DNA of 13,776 nucleotides from JAVBKB01 sp031554275 (GCA_031554275.1 JAVBKB010000036.1:1-13776), one strand, 5' to 3'. Numbered from the stretch's first letter, positions 6,636 to 13,776 are shown. Translations and numbers: made by a program. The notes: generated by a model not told the origin, from the letters alone.

Positions 6636-8162
6636 TTAAAAGGACATGTTGAAGCCCAATTCAACAGCACTCAGATCTTTCATCACCATATCTAATTCAA
6701 TTTCGCTACTCGTTTTTGTATAAAGGATGGTATCTACAAACTCGGTCAAAATATTATTTGCCTCTCGTTCTTCCATTTCATCTACGCCCTCAAGAAACTG
6801 TTTCATATTGTTCAAAACCATTTCAATGTGATCTGCTTCAGAAAAAACCTCTTGTTTCTCGAGGGTCTGTATTTGCGTTTCGAGCAATTCAATTTGTTCT
6901 TTCAACTGCTTGATTTGCAAATGAGCCTCTTGTTCAGTGAAAATCTCCATGATAAAACCTTGTTGAATTCGCTTGATATCATTCTGAAGTTTTTTAACCT
7001 GTTTGCCTTTGGTTGTAATTTCCCGCTCACTACTCTTGTTGTCTTTAGGATCAACTTGTTTAATTAAGTCAAGGTATTGCTCAAGCTGTATAACATACTT
7101 CTTAAAATAGGTAAAGAATAACTTCTCAAATGGTTCCATATTTGAACCACTGTTCTCACACATTGTATACTTGTTCAACGAATCAGCATAAAGTCTGGTT
7201 TGGCAACTCGCGATTCTTTTTCGCCCATACTTAGAGGTTTGAAACGAATGAATTGATCCACATTTGCCGCAACGAATTAAACCACTAAACTTATGCTTAC
7301 CAAGTTTCAATGCAGCCGGACGAGTGTTTCTTGTAGACTTGATCTGCTGAACTTGTTCCCATGTTCCTATATCGACAATTGGGTCATGCGTATTTTCAAC
7401 TAGTATCTGCATATCTTTATCAGTCTTCACACTTCGTTTTCCGTTCTCAGACTTAGTCTTACCATATAAAGAGTGCCCTGCATATGCAGTATTGTTCAAG
7501 ATCCTTGCAATGCCTGCAGGTGACCAAATCATTCCTACCGATGTCGCTTCATTCTCATGCGTAAACTGAAAGGCAATGTCCTTTGTTGACTTCCCCTCAA
7601 CATATAAATCAAATATTCTTTTAATAACAGGAGCATCTTCAGTCAATTCAAGATGCTTTGTTTCAGGGTTATACTTGTAACCAATAGGCACTTTGCTGCC
7701 AACCCAATTTCCTTGCTTCGCTGATTGACGAGTGCCACGAACCAAACGTTTCTTAATCTGCTGATATTCTGATTTGGCAATAACAGACATAAAATCAGAA
7801 AACATATCATCTGATTCATTGGAGAAATCAAATATCTTCGATGGCGTTACAACTAACACACTTGCATTCACCAAAAGCAATTTAATCTGCCCAAAATGGA
7901 TCACATTTCGAGAAAGCCTGTCTAAATCCGCAACAACAACTGCATCAAAGTGAAACGTGCTAACCTTGCCCAACATGGCTTGTAGTTCCAATCGGTCTAA
8001 ATCCTGTGAACTACCAACCTCTTTAAATAGTTTGTAATTCCATCCGTTTCGAATACAAAGTTCAACCAGAACTGCCTGCTGTCGATTCAAAGTTTCATCC
8101 GTTTCATCTTCACGAGATTTCCTTACATAAACGGCTACGGTAGAGATATCTTTTTTGCCCAT
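6636..8162 (-). CDS. Large serine recombinase of element A
   Basis: 508 residues from the ATG at 8162, with AAGGGA about 10 bases upstream. Domains: resolvase-type catalytic domain (1-140) with nucleophile Ser16 in VYVRKSRED and DLDRLSR (79-85) carrying conserved arginines; the 'recombinase' domain (about 155-280), including THDPIVD; a zinc ribbon with C298, C301, C320 and C335; a coiled coil (about 375-440), the part that in other large serine integrases controls direction. All parts are present and the length is normal for SpoIVCA/SprA-type enzymes (about 500-550). It should cut at the two 13-bp cores with a 2-base stagger and rejoin cotJC, probably only with a directionality factor. It starts 609 bp from the right attachment core and is transcribed inward. 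Confidence 0.93.
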   Translation of the reverse strand: MGKKDISTVAVYVRKSREDETDETLNRQQAVLVELCIRNGWNYKLFKEVGSSQDLDRLELQAMLGKVSTFHFDAVVVADLDRLSRNVIHFGQIKLLLVNASVLVVTPSKIFDFSNESDDMFSDFMSVIAKSEYQQIKKRLVRGTRQSAKQGNWVGSKVPIGYKYNPETKHLELTEDAPVIKRIFDLYVEGKSTKDIAFQFTHENEATSVGMIWSPAGIARILNNTAYAGHSLYGKTKSENGKRSVKTDKDMQILVENTHDPIVDIGTWEQVQQIKSTRNTRPAALKLGKHKFSGLIRCGKCGSIHSFQTSKYGRKRIASCQTRLYADSLNKYTMCENSGSNMEPFEKLFFTYFKKYVIQLEQYLDLIKQVDPKDNKSSEREITTKGKQVKKLQNDIKRIQQGFIMEIFTEQEAHLQIKQLKEQIELLETQIQTLEKQEVFSEADHIEMVLNNMKQFLEGVDEMEEREANNILTEFVDTILYTKTSSEIELDMVMKDLSAVELGFNMSF

Positions 8163-8223
8163 GATCTACACTTCCCTTTATGTATGGTTTAGATAAATTA
8201 ACTCGACTGAACCTTTGAACAAT

Positions 8224-8705
8224 CTAGTCCCAGTCCATAGAAAGTTGCGCTGTAAGTGAATTTTTTTTACATTGTGGACATGAAATTTCACTTATTTTTG
8301 AAAAGTCATAATTGCTCCCCAAATTCTTTAGATTTGTTTGACAGTTTGGGCAGTTGTATGTTGTTTCATAATAATCTGCTTCATTTTTAACAGATACAAA
8401 CTCTAAAATAGAGACTTAGCGTCAATGACACCTGTATCTGCCCCTAAAGTAAGCATAGAGACATATAATTGGCTTTCGAAAAAATCACAATTCGGGCAAT
8501 GGAAAAATGAATCATATACACTTGGTACGGCAACTACAAACGGTAACCTACGTTTTATTTCTGCCTTTAATTTTGGATCACGCATCAAGTTGTATGCAGA
8601 ATCCGGATAGATATAGTTGAATACAATTCCAACCCAAATATCCTTTTTGAAATCGCAGTCATTACATTTCACGTGGTATGCTACACCCGATTTTTTGACC
8701 TGCAA
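8224..8705 (-). pseudogene. Double zinc-ribbon protein gene, one frameshift
   Basis: The first frame begins near 8705 (TTG, no clear ribosome binding site) and reads VKCNDCDFKKDIWVG ... FFHCPNCDFFES ... IDAKSLF, then stops at 8403-8405. The next frame continues EFVSVKNEADYYETTYNCPN, then CQTN...ISCPQCKKNSLTAQ, and stops at 8224. One missing base near 8405 joins them into a ~160-residue protein with four CxxC pairs (CNDC, CPNC, CPNC, CPQC), enough for two zinc ribbons. It lies 62 bases upstream of recombinase A on the same strand and 66 bases from the right attachment core, so it may once have been cotranscribed with the recombinase. Function unknown; it could be a translational frameshift or sequencing error rather than decay. 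Confidence 0.65.
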
Positions 8706-8770
8706 ATCAACAGCAGTAAGTAATATATCATGGATATATTATATTATTTCTAATTGCATTTTAGATACAG

Positions 8771-8783
8771 TTTATAAATTGAC
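8771..8783 (+). repeat. Attachment core, right copy (element A)
   Basis: TTTATAAATTGAC, identical to 298-310. Left of it (8756-8770) is GCATTTTAGATACAG, which mirrors the element-side flank at 309-324. Right of it cotJC resumes in phase (codons TAT AAA TTG ACC AAA). Confidence 0.85.
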
Positions 8784-8949
8784 CAAAGATGCTACACCAG
8801 CACAAATGCGCGATGCGGGCTTAGATGCGCATTATGCGAGTCATGACAGTGCATTATTTTATCATAATGCAAGTGGCGTGCCTTTCACGACAGCATACAT
8901 AGCTGCCAAAGGTGATCCGATCGCGGATCTGTATGAAGATGTTGCAGCA
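8771..8949 (+). CDS. cotJC: cotJC segment 2: middle part of the coat protein, cut at both ends
   Basis: From 8773 the frame reads YKLTKDATPAQMRDAGLDAH, then YASHDSALFYHNASGVPFTT and AYIAAKGDPIADLYEDVAA, which fits the central part of CotJC as I remember it. Joined at the 13-bp core it continues codon 79 of segment 1 with no base gained or lost. After VAA (GCAGCA, 8944-8949) the family normally continues EEKARATYQWLI. Here the frame reads DGAIM and stops at 8965-8967, so a second interruption begins at about 8950. It has no start or promoter of its own and encodes none of the expected metal ligands. The missing third segment (about 55 codons with the last Glu and His ligands) is not found on either strand of the window. 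Confidence 0.9.
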
Positions 8950-9110
8950 GATGGTGCAATCATGTAAGAACAACATTTCTTGAAACCCCTTCATCATTTT
9001 TTTCTGGCTTCGAAAGGTTGTGTATGTTTTTACCCAGCTAGGTGCATCGATTGGGCAAAATCGGAAAACCTTTTGTAAAAAAATAAATCGCAAGGTCCGA
9101 GGATGCCAGT

Positions 9111-9227
9111 ATGTTAGAGGATATCCCCGAATTCAATCATGACATGATCAAATCGCTGATTGAATTAAACAATGAATCTGAATGGTTATTCTTTTATAAG
9201 GTAATGAAAATAGTTCTAAATAAATGA
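9111..9227 (+). CDS. Small hypothetical protein leading the rightward gene row
   Basis: 38 residues (MLEDIPEFNHDMIKSLIELN...) from the ATG at 9111, with GAGG 8 bases upstream. Acidic N-terminus, hydrophobic aromatic C-terminus (WLFFYKVMKIVL). It ends 13 bases before the next gene. It may be a tiny protein or the tail of a lost larger gene. Confidence 0.35.
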   Translation: MLEDIPEFNHDMIKSLIELNNESEWLFFYKVMKIVLNK

Positions 9228-9240
9228 ATGAGCTGAGAAG

Positions 9241-9789
9241 ATGACAAGTGATATAATTGAAGAAATCGTTCAGGATTTGCAAAAGTACACAATCTCATTA
9301 CTAAAGGGGATAAAGCCTGTGCAATTTGAAATCAGGATAAATCCAAATATTAAGCTAGGCAGTCTGGATTCGGGCGATACTTCTATATCTGAAGCTATCG
9401 AGAGTATTTTCGTTAATCTTGAATACTTTACTATGAAATGGCACGATAATTTATTCGAAGTAAACTATAAATTGGATATTGCAGACAGTATTCATGCGAT
9501 TATTCTTATGCTTGACTCTATAAAGAAAAAAGAGGGGTATCATAAGATAATTTTCCCGAGTGACCACTTTTTTGAAGCTTGGGAGTGTCGTTTGGATGGG
9601 GAAGTTATTCATATCAAATGGTTAGATGAAGACGCCTTAACCGATATTTCTATTGAATCACAGTTATTCATAGATGAATGGATAAAGTTGCTGGTTCAGC
9701 TTCGTAACTGTATATTGAAGTCGGGTTATAACAATAGTATGCTCGTGGATTTTCATCTGTTAGAAAATCTTGAAAGGTTTTGTGGATAG
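9241..9789 (+). CDS. Hypothetical protein, possibly immunity-like
   Basis: 182 residues from the ATG at 9241. Seen: a helical N-terminus (IIEEIVQDLQKYTISLLKGI), strand-rich middle (FEVNYKLDIADSIHAIILML) and acidic, Trp-containing segments (FFEAWECRLDGEVIHIKWLD). There is no signal peptide or membrane segment, so it is cytosolic. I recognise no family. The acidic single-domain make-up and place in a row of unrelated small genes are common for immunity proteins of contact-dependent or polymorphic toxins, but no toxin gene is seen nearby. The ribosome binding site is weak (GAGAAG directly before the ATG). Confidence 0.7.
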   Translation: MTSDIIEEIVQDLQKYTISLLKGIKPVQFEIRINPNIKLGSLDSGDTSISEAIESIFVNLEYFTMKWHDNLFEVNYKLDIADSIHAIILMLDSIKKKEGYHKIIFPSDHFFEAWECRLDGEVIHIKWLDEDALTDISIESQLFIDEWIKLLVQLRNCILKSGYNNSMLVDFHLLENLERFCG

Positions 9790-9921
9790 AAGTAAGTATA
9801 AAATCTATCAAATTGAAAGAGATAATAGCACTTGGAAAATAACAAGTGAAGTCATTCCCTTATAAATTTACTGAAATGGTTTCCCCAAAGATCTAATAAA
9901 AACGCCTTGCAAGGAGATTTT

Positions 9922-10458
9922 ATGAGTAATTTAGTGAAAGAAGTAAGCTTTGAATGGAGATTTGATAGCTGTGGCGATCCTAATTTCAAGGTAGATGAAC
10001 AAGGATTGGAAGTAGAATTCACTGTATATCTAGGGGCTGAAAACAAAGCAATTGAAATAAGATCGCTTCTAAAAAAATATGGATTAGAAGCTGATCCCAA
10101 AATTCCAGACTTAGACGATGTGTATGATTCGATCTTTTTCCATCTTAATAAAAACGGAATGGAAAAAGAGATTGTGTTACTTGACTCAATTTACAATCAT
10201 GCTGGAAGTGCACTGGCTTGTTTCAAATTTAATTTCTATGATTACGTTTTTTATTCGAGTGAAGAGACAATCATGAAAAAATATATTGATTTTACTCCAA
10301 TTAATAGAAATTCACGAGGTCTATATGAAAAGATCAATTTGCAGGGTGAGAGAGAATATTATATTTTTCTCGGCCATGACAATTCACTTGTCATAAAAAC
10401 ATCTAAAGAATATTCTTTGCTGGAAATAAAAAAACTTTCAGAAATTAACGGACTATAA
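9922..10458 (+). CDS. Hypothetical cytosolic protein
   Basis: 178 residues from the ATG at 9922, chosen because AAGGAG (9911-9916) is 5 bases upstream; the frame extends to a TTG at 9907 without support. Seen: VSFEWRFDSCGDPNFKVDEQ, an amphipathic middle (AIEIRSLLKKYGLE), then alternating strands (YYIFLGHDNSLVIKTSKEY). Acidic, with no transmembrane or signal segment. No family is recognised. Same strand as its neighbours, with its own ribosome binding site and a 132-base gap upstream that holds a short degenerate-looking frame. Confidence 0.75.
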   Translation: MSNLVKEVSFEWRFDSCGDPNFKVDEQGLEVEFTVYLGAENKAIEIRSLLKKYGLEADPKIPDLDDVYDSIFFHLNKNGMEKEIVLLDSIYNHAGSALACFKFNFYDYVFYSSEETIMKKYIDFTPINRNSRGLYEKINLQGEREYYIFLGHDNSLVIKTSKEYSLLEIKKLSEINGL

Positions 10459-10543
10459 TCTAGTATGGCAACTTTTCAAAAAAAGTGTCTTGAAGCTTCC
10501 GAATCAATTGGAATAGAAATCTGTCTAAACTAGGAGTTGAAAC

Positions 10544-10990
10544 ATGAAAGATTTCCTGTTAAATATGGAGTGCAACAAAGTACACAAATGGAATGAACAC
10601 TTTGACTTTCCGCTGACCATTGAGCATATACGTACAAATATTAATGAAAGAAAAGAGTTTTTCAGACTCACTAGTAGTACTTATCCTAGTACTTCAGAAA
10701 AATCGATTATGAAAGAAAGGAAAATAGAAAACTACCACTTCGAAACCCGTATATCAAATGGCGCCAATAGCTATATTTTTATGGAATCTGGTGAATGTCG
10801 GATTCAAATTGGAGCAAAAGATTGGTTCCATGGGAGAGAAGAATTTCTATTAAAACAAGGTGATTTTTTTAAATTTGATCTAGAAGGTTATATTTTTGAA
10901 GTTGATACCCCTTGTACAAAAATTAGTTTGTTCCTGTTTGTTGAAATACCAAAAGTCTTAGAGGCGGTAAGAAAACAGTATAATCTGTAA
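10544..10990 (+). CDS. Hypothetical protein, cupin-like second half
   Basis: 148 residues from the ATG at 10544, with AGGAG 7 bases upstream. The C-terminal half (SYIFMESGECRIQIGAKDWF, then REEFLLKQGDFFKFDLEGYI) has the strand-turn-strand rhythm of a small cupin barrel, including a 'GDFFKF' turn, but the usual His/Glu metal ligands are not evident. N-terminal half mixed helix and strand. Cytosolic. The 85-base gap before it holds a 22-codon frame without a ribosome binding site. The cupin idea is weak. Confidence 0.7.
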   Translation: MKDFLLNMECNKVHKWNEHFDFPLTIEHIRTNINERKEFFRLTSSTYPSTSEKSIMKERKIENYHFETRISNGANSYIFMESGECRIQIGAKDWFHGREEFLLKQGDFFKFDLEGYIFEVDTPCTKISLFLFVEIPKVLEAVRKQYNL

Positions 10991-11090
10991 GGTAAATGTA
11001 TTACGAAAATTGAAATGGTTAGTCAACCAAGTGGTATTCTTCACGCAATAATTCAAAGTAGAAATTAGAAAATCGTGAGGGGTGAGAAAG

Positions 11091-11414
11091 TTGACGATGT
11101 ACCAGCAGGAAATTTCCTTTGAAAGAGCAAACGAAATTGCAGAAGAATTAGCCTATACAAGATTGAATAAGTTTAGGGACAATCCAGATACCCCATTACT
11201 TAGTTCGGATTTCTTAGAGGCAGAATGTTGCTGGTTCTTTTTTAGAAATCGTGACATCCCAGTGCTAGAACGACCTGGAATGATATGGAATTGTGCGTAT
11301 GCAATTAGCAAAAAGGGTGAAGTAAGTATTATAGGCGATTTTTCGGATGATCCTGACAAGTTGAGTAATTATCTTCAAGCAATGTCTTACTACTTTAAGT
11401 CAAGAAACGTGTAA
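11091..11414 (+). CDS. Small hypothetical protein, perhaps Imm35/YrhB-like
   Basis: Starts are possible at GTG 11082, TTG 11091 and ATG 11097. AGGGGTG at 11078-11084 sits 6 bases before the TTG, which is preferred (107 residues). Seen: helix ISFERANEIAEELAYTRLNK, a strand EAECCWFFFRNRD, then CAYAISKKGEVSIIGDFSDD and a C-terminal helix. A helix followed by 'W.FF', then a paired strand and a 'kkGev...G' turn, recalls the YrhB/Imm35 immunity fold, a guess from pattern only. It is the last gene of the rightward row and converges with recombinase B. An AT-rich 7-bp inverted repeat (11516-11537) in between could act as a weak terminator. Confidence 0.65.
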   Translation: MTMYQQEISFERANEIAEELAYTRLNKFRDNPDTPLLSSDFLEAECCWFFFRNRDIPVLERPGMIWNCAYAISKKGEVSIIGDFSDDPDKLSNYLQAMSYYFKSRNV

Positions 11415-11665
11415 TTGGCAGTGAAATTTAGCTAGATAGTTACTTCGTTTTGATACCGAGCTTCAAACAGTCCGAATAAAAAACATAAAAAGTAGGACAA
11501 AACTATAAATTGTCTAGTAATTAAGTGAAAAATTACTTATCTTAAGGCGTGGTTTGTACTGCACTTTAAGTTATTGTCTGTCTTCTTCTAATGGTTTCAC
11601 CTCGAAACTAGATGTTCTAATCATTATTTGTTTAATGTCCTTACAACATTTGGACGAGTTGAAAC

Positions 11666-13219
11666 TTAGAATTTCCAACTGATTTCGAGCGGCACCAGTC
11701 TGGTCACTGGATCACGTTTGCCAACAATAATTTCATCAATCAATTTCTCGACAACTTCTCTACTTAATTTCTCAAGTTTGGTGTGGGATAGGATCAGCTC
11801 TCGATTATTTTCCGGAGAACATCTTTTAAGTGTTAAGAAGTCTATTTCATCTTTAATTTCCTTTAATATTTTTTCGGATTTTGCTCTTTCCTCACCGAAC
11901 TCCTTAGAAAATCGAACGAATTCATCCTCTGTAATAATCCCTTTCACACGATCAACATACAAAGTTCTTGTGGTGTTAGAAAACTCGGCTAATTTCTGTT
12001 CATATACTTTAATTTGCCTACTCAATTTTTCGATTTGCTCATCGATCTTTGAGTTGAAGTTAATTGATGCTTCCAAAAGTGATTGGTCAAGATATTGATC
12101 CATTAACTGGTGTAGTTCGGATAACACAAACTTTTCAAGTTTTGAAACTGACACGAAAGATCCAATACATGCATCCTGTGCTGTGTGTTTGATGCTGCAC
12201 TGAAGGTAGTAGTTGCCGTGGTTTTTGCAAGACCGCATCGTATAACCACAATACTGACATTTAGCTTTCCTTGCAAAGATACCGATTGTACCCGTCGAAA
12301 ATGGTTTTGCTTTCTGGCTAATTAAATCCTGAACAGTATTCCAAAGCTCCAGATCAATGATTGGCTCATGCGTATTAGCCACCTTGATCCATTTCTCTCT
12401 GGCAACAGGTCTGTTTTCCTTCGTTTTAAAAGAAACGCTTGTATATTTACCTTGCACCATATGACCAATATAGATTTCATTGGTTAGCATCTTTCCGATG
12501 GCGAAATACTTCCACGTCGTACTAGTTTTACTTTTACCAGATTTATAACGTAGACCTTGTAATCTCTTGTATTCTGTCGGATTTGGAATGCCCTGATCAT
12601 TAAGCATTCTAGCTATTGTTGTCTTACCATACCCCCTTGCAAACAGTGTGAAAACCTCACGAACCACCTCAGCAGATTCTTCATCAATGACAAGATGTCC
12701 CTTTTGTAATGGGTCTTTTCTATACCCATATAGGGCAAACGCACCAATATGCTGGCCGTTCATGCGCTTGTTAGTCAAAACGCTTTTGATATTCTCAGAC
12801 ATATCCTCAAGATACCACTCATTGATGAGACCGTTAATCTGTCTAGCTTTCTTATTTCCACGAATGTCAGTATCCGCATTGTCAACAATACTTATAAAAC
12901 GGATACCCCATTTTGGAAACAAACCATGAATGTATTTTTCTACTAGCTCAAGCTCTCTGGTAAAGCGAGATTGCGTTTTGCAAAGAATAATATCAAACTT
13001 ACGAAGTTCTGCATCATCTAATAATTGCTTAAAAGCCGGTCTGTTGCGGTCTGCGCCAGCGTAATCATCGTCACTATAAATGTTGTAGACATTCCACTCC
13101 TTTTCCACTGCAAATTGCAGCAGCAAGGACTTCTGATTTTGGATGCTTTCACTGTCATCAGTTGATGACTGCTTGTTTTTATCCTCATCAGAAAGTCGAC
13201 AATATATTGCTACTTTCAT
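11666..13219 (-). CDS. Large serine recombinase of element B
   Basis: 517 residues from the ATG at 13219 (MKVAIYCRLSDEDKNK), with AGAGGAG about 10 bases upstream; the longer frame from 13264 adds residues upstream of the conserved start and is not favoured. Domains: catalytic domain with Ser10 in YCRLSDED, YSDDDYAGADRNRPAF (48-63) and KTQSRFTRE (81-89); recombinase domain with THEPIID (283-289); zinc ribbon with C321, C324, C341 and C351; long coiled coil (about 385-465). It is of the TndX/TnpX-SpoIVCA style, while recombinase A lacks the 'SDDDYAG..R..F' block, so the two are not recent copies. Intact. It should act on the attachment sites of element B. Confidence 0.92.
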   Translation of the reverse strand: MKVAIYCRLSDEDKNKQSSTDDSESIQNQKSLLLQFAVEKEWNVYNIYSDDDYAGADRNRPAFKQLLDDAELRKFDIILCKTQSRFTRELELVEKYIHGLFPKWGIRFISIVDNADTDIRGNKKARQINGLINEWYLEDMSENIKSVLTNKRMNGQHIGAFALYGYRKDPLQKGHLVIDEESAEVVREVFTLFARGYGKTTIARMLNDQGIPNPTEYKRLQGLRYKSGKSKTSTTWKYFAIGKMLTNEIYIGHMVQGKYTSVSFKTKENRPVAREKWIKVANTHEPIIDLELWNTVQDLISQKAKPFSTGTIGIFARKAKCQYCGYTMRSCKNHGNYYLQCSIKHTAQDACIGSFVSVSKLEKFVLSELHQLMDQYLDQSLLEASINFNSKIDEQIEKLSRQIKVYEQKLAEFSNTTRTLYVDRVKGIITEDEFVRFSKEFGEERAKSEKILKEIKDEIDFLTLKRCSPENNRELILSHTKLEKLSREVVEKLIDEIIVGKRDPVTRLVPLEISWKF

Positions 13220-13776
13220 TGTTTGTAAACTCCTCTGTACGATTTCGATAAAACCAAATCTCAATCGAATTTACATTACAATAGAGATTTTTCGTCATTA
13301 TCGAACCGAAGTAGTATGAATTTTGGCGTTTTCCATGTGATTAATCAGTTCAATCCACAGTATGGTGAACATTGACTTTCTTTTTTTTAGATCCTGAATT
13401 TTAAAATTGTGCTTACAAATAAACTCCTTTTTCTCTTGAGCCAATATAGCCACCACCCTTTGAAATACTTTATGAATTACGGCTTGTACAATATGACAAG
13501 TTTGATTTGATGCCTTCAAAACTATCAGTTTTGCGTTAAGAAGTGCATGTTTGTCATAAGTACTCGTTCATTCTCGAATCCAAAATAGAAATGAATTCGG
13601 TATCAGCTTCTTTGCGATTCAGCCTAACTCTGTCCTGATTTGTTTTGAGATTTGGTCGCCAAAGTACTCAGTTTGCTAGAAAGCTTCTCAGGAATTAGTC
13701 TGTGTTACTAATTTCCAGTACGTAAGCACAAAAAAAAGATAAAAAACGACAAATTTATGTTATAATACTTAAGTTA
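13220..13776. other. Right-end non-coding stretch of element B
   Basis: No convincing gene. A 73-codon leftward frame (13298-13519) starts at a TTG without a ribosome binding site. A leftward piece near 13555-13670 reads RPNLKTNQDRVRLNRKEADT, then EFISILDSRMNEYL, which looks protein-like but has no start; it may be the tail of a lost gene. The only clear signal is the promoter at 13758. No cotJC sequence is present. Confidence 0.4.
13758..13766 (+). promoter_or_regulatory. Extended -10 promoter pointing out of the window
   Basis: ATGTTATAAT contains a TGT then a perfect TATAAT (13761-13766), an extended -10. No good -35 lies 17 bases upstream. It would start transcription at the window edge, rightward. 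Confidence 0.4.

Larger units (their letters stand above)
298..8783. mobile_element. Element A: integrated element splitting cotJC, with large serine recombinase
   Basis: It is bounded by the 13-bp direct repeats at 298-310 and 8771-8783. Recombination between them removes 8473 bp and joins cotJC codon 79 in frame. The element-side flanks, GCATTTTAGATACAGT (8756-8771) and ACTGCGTGTAAAATGC (309-324), are inverted repeats matching at 13 of 16 positions, typical of an attP. A large serine recombinase is encoded about 600 bp inside the right end. No phage structural, replication or conjugation genes are seen, so it is a small skin-like island or decayed prophage rather than an intact phage. Some cargo is broken (toxin, zinc-ribbon gene, one unknown) while the recombinase is intact. 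That would fit selection to keep excision working, but this is inference. Confidence 0.85.
8941..13776. mobile_element. Element B: second element interrupting cotJC (left part)
   Basis: The left boundary lies in or beside GTTGCAGCAGA (8941-8951), the last bases shared with cotJC. The right boundary is outside the window. Inside are a rightward row of unknown genes and a leftward large serine recombinase whose start faces the right end, the same geometry as in element A. If the spacing is similar (about 600 bp from recombinase start to core), the right end and cotJC segment 3 should appear near or shortly after 13.8 kb. The attachment core cannot be defined with one end only. Confidence 0.7.

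Noticed and set aside
8178..8186. CATACATAA on the - strand upstream of recombinase A, similar to a sigma-E/sigma-K -10
   Set aside because: It overlaps the ribosome binding site, so a transcript starting there would lack it, and no matching -35 is present.
8617..8770. Rightward frame running into cotJC segment 2 (MNTIPTQISFLK...)
   Set aside because: This part is the reverse of the zinc-ribbon gene; only the bases from 8771 on match CotJC.
11573..11626. 17-codon leftward frame after recombinase B (MIRTSSFEVKPLEEDRQ)
   Set aside because: Too short to judge and no similarity I can name; position after the recombinase is its only merit.
13298..13519. 73-codon leftward frame upstream of recombinase B
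   Set aside because: TTG start, no ribosome binding site, low-complexity composition, no recognisable motif.
1..13776. CRISPR array, tRNA or rRNA genes
   Set aside because: No regularly spaced repeats and no cloverleaf or rRNA-like sequence were seen on either strand; no tRNA sits at the element boundaries.

Overview
The window looks like chromosomal DNA of a spore-forming Bacillota, probably a Paenibacillaceae-type bacillus (inferred). The reasons are a cotJ spore-coat locus, strong AAGG-type ribosome binding sites with frequent GTG/TTG starts, AT-rich DNA and sortase/lipoprotein-type surface proteins.

The main observation is that the spore coat gene cotJC (manganese-catalase family) is cut into pieces by two separate mobile elements. 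Codons 1-79 lie at 75-310 and codons 79-134 at 8771-8949. The remaining ~55 codons are absent and should lie just beyond the right edge. The first break carries an exact 13-bp direct repeat (298-310 and 8771-8783). Joining the two copies restores the cotJC reading frame to the base. The element-side flanks of the two copies, put back together, form a 42-bp imperfect palindrome, as expected for the attP site of a large serine recombinase.

Element A (298-8783, 8473 bp removed on excision) carries, left to right: a secreted C39-like cysteine peptidase and a lipoprotein (+ strand); a glycine-repeat wall-anchored protein (- strand); a Phd/YefM antitoxin with a frameshifted RelE/ParE toxin; a 57-aa small protein; a broken unknown gene; a large serine recombinase (- strand, 6636-8162); and a frameshifted zinc-ribbon gene next to the right end.

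Element B starts in cotJC near 8950 and runs off the window. It holds a row of four rightward genes of unknown function, some perhaps immunity-like, and a second, unrelated-looking large serine recombinase (11666-13219, - strand). The ~510 bp to the right of that gene contain no convincing gene.

The layout resembles skin in sigK and the SPbeta prophage in spsM, where a mother-cell-specific gene is rebuilt by site-specific excision during sporulation. CotJC is a mother-cell product, so excision in that terminal cell would cost nothing in inheritance. Two tandem elements in one small coat gene, each with its own recombinase, is unusual. Whether excision is really tied to sporulation cannot be seen from the sequence.
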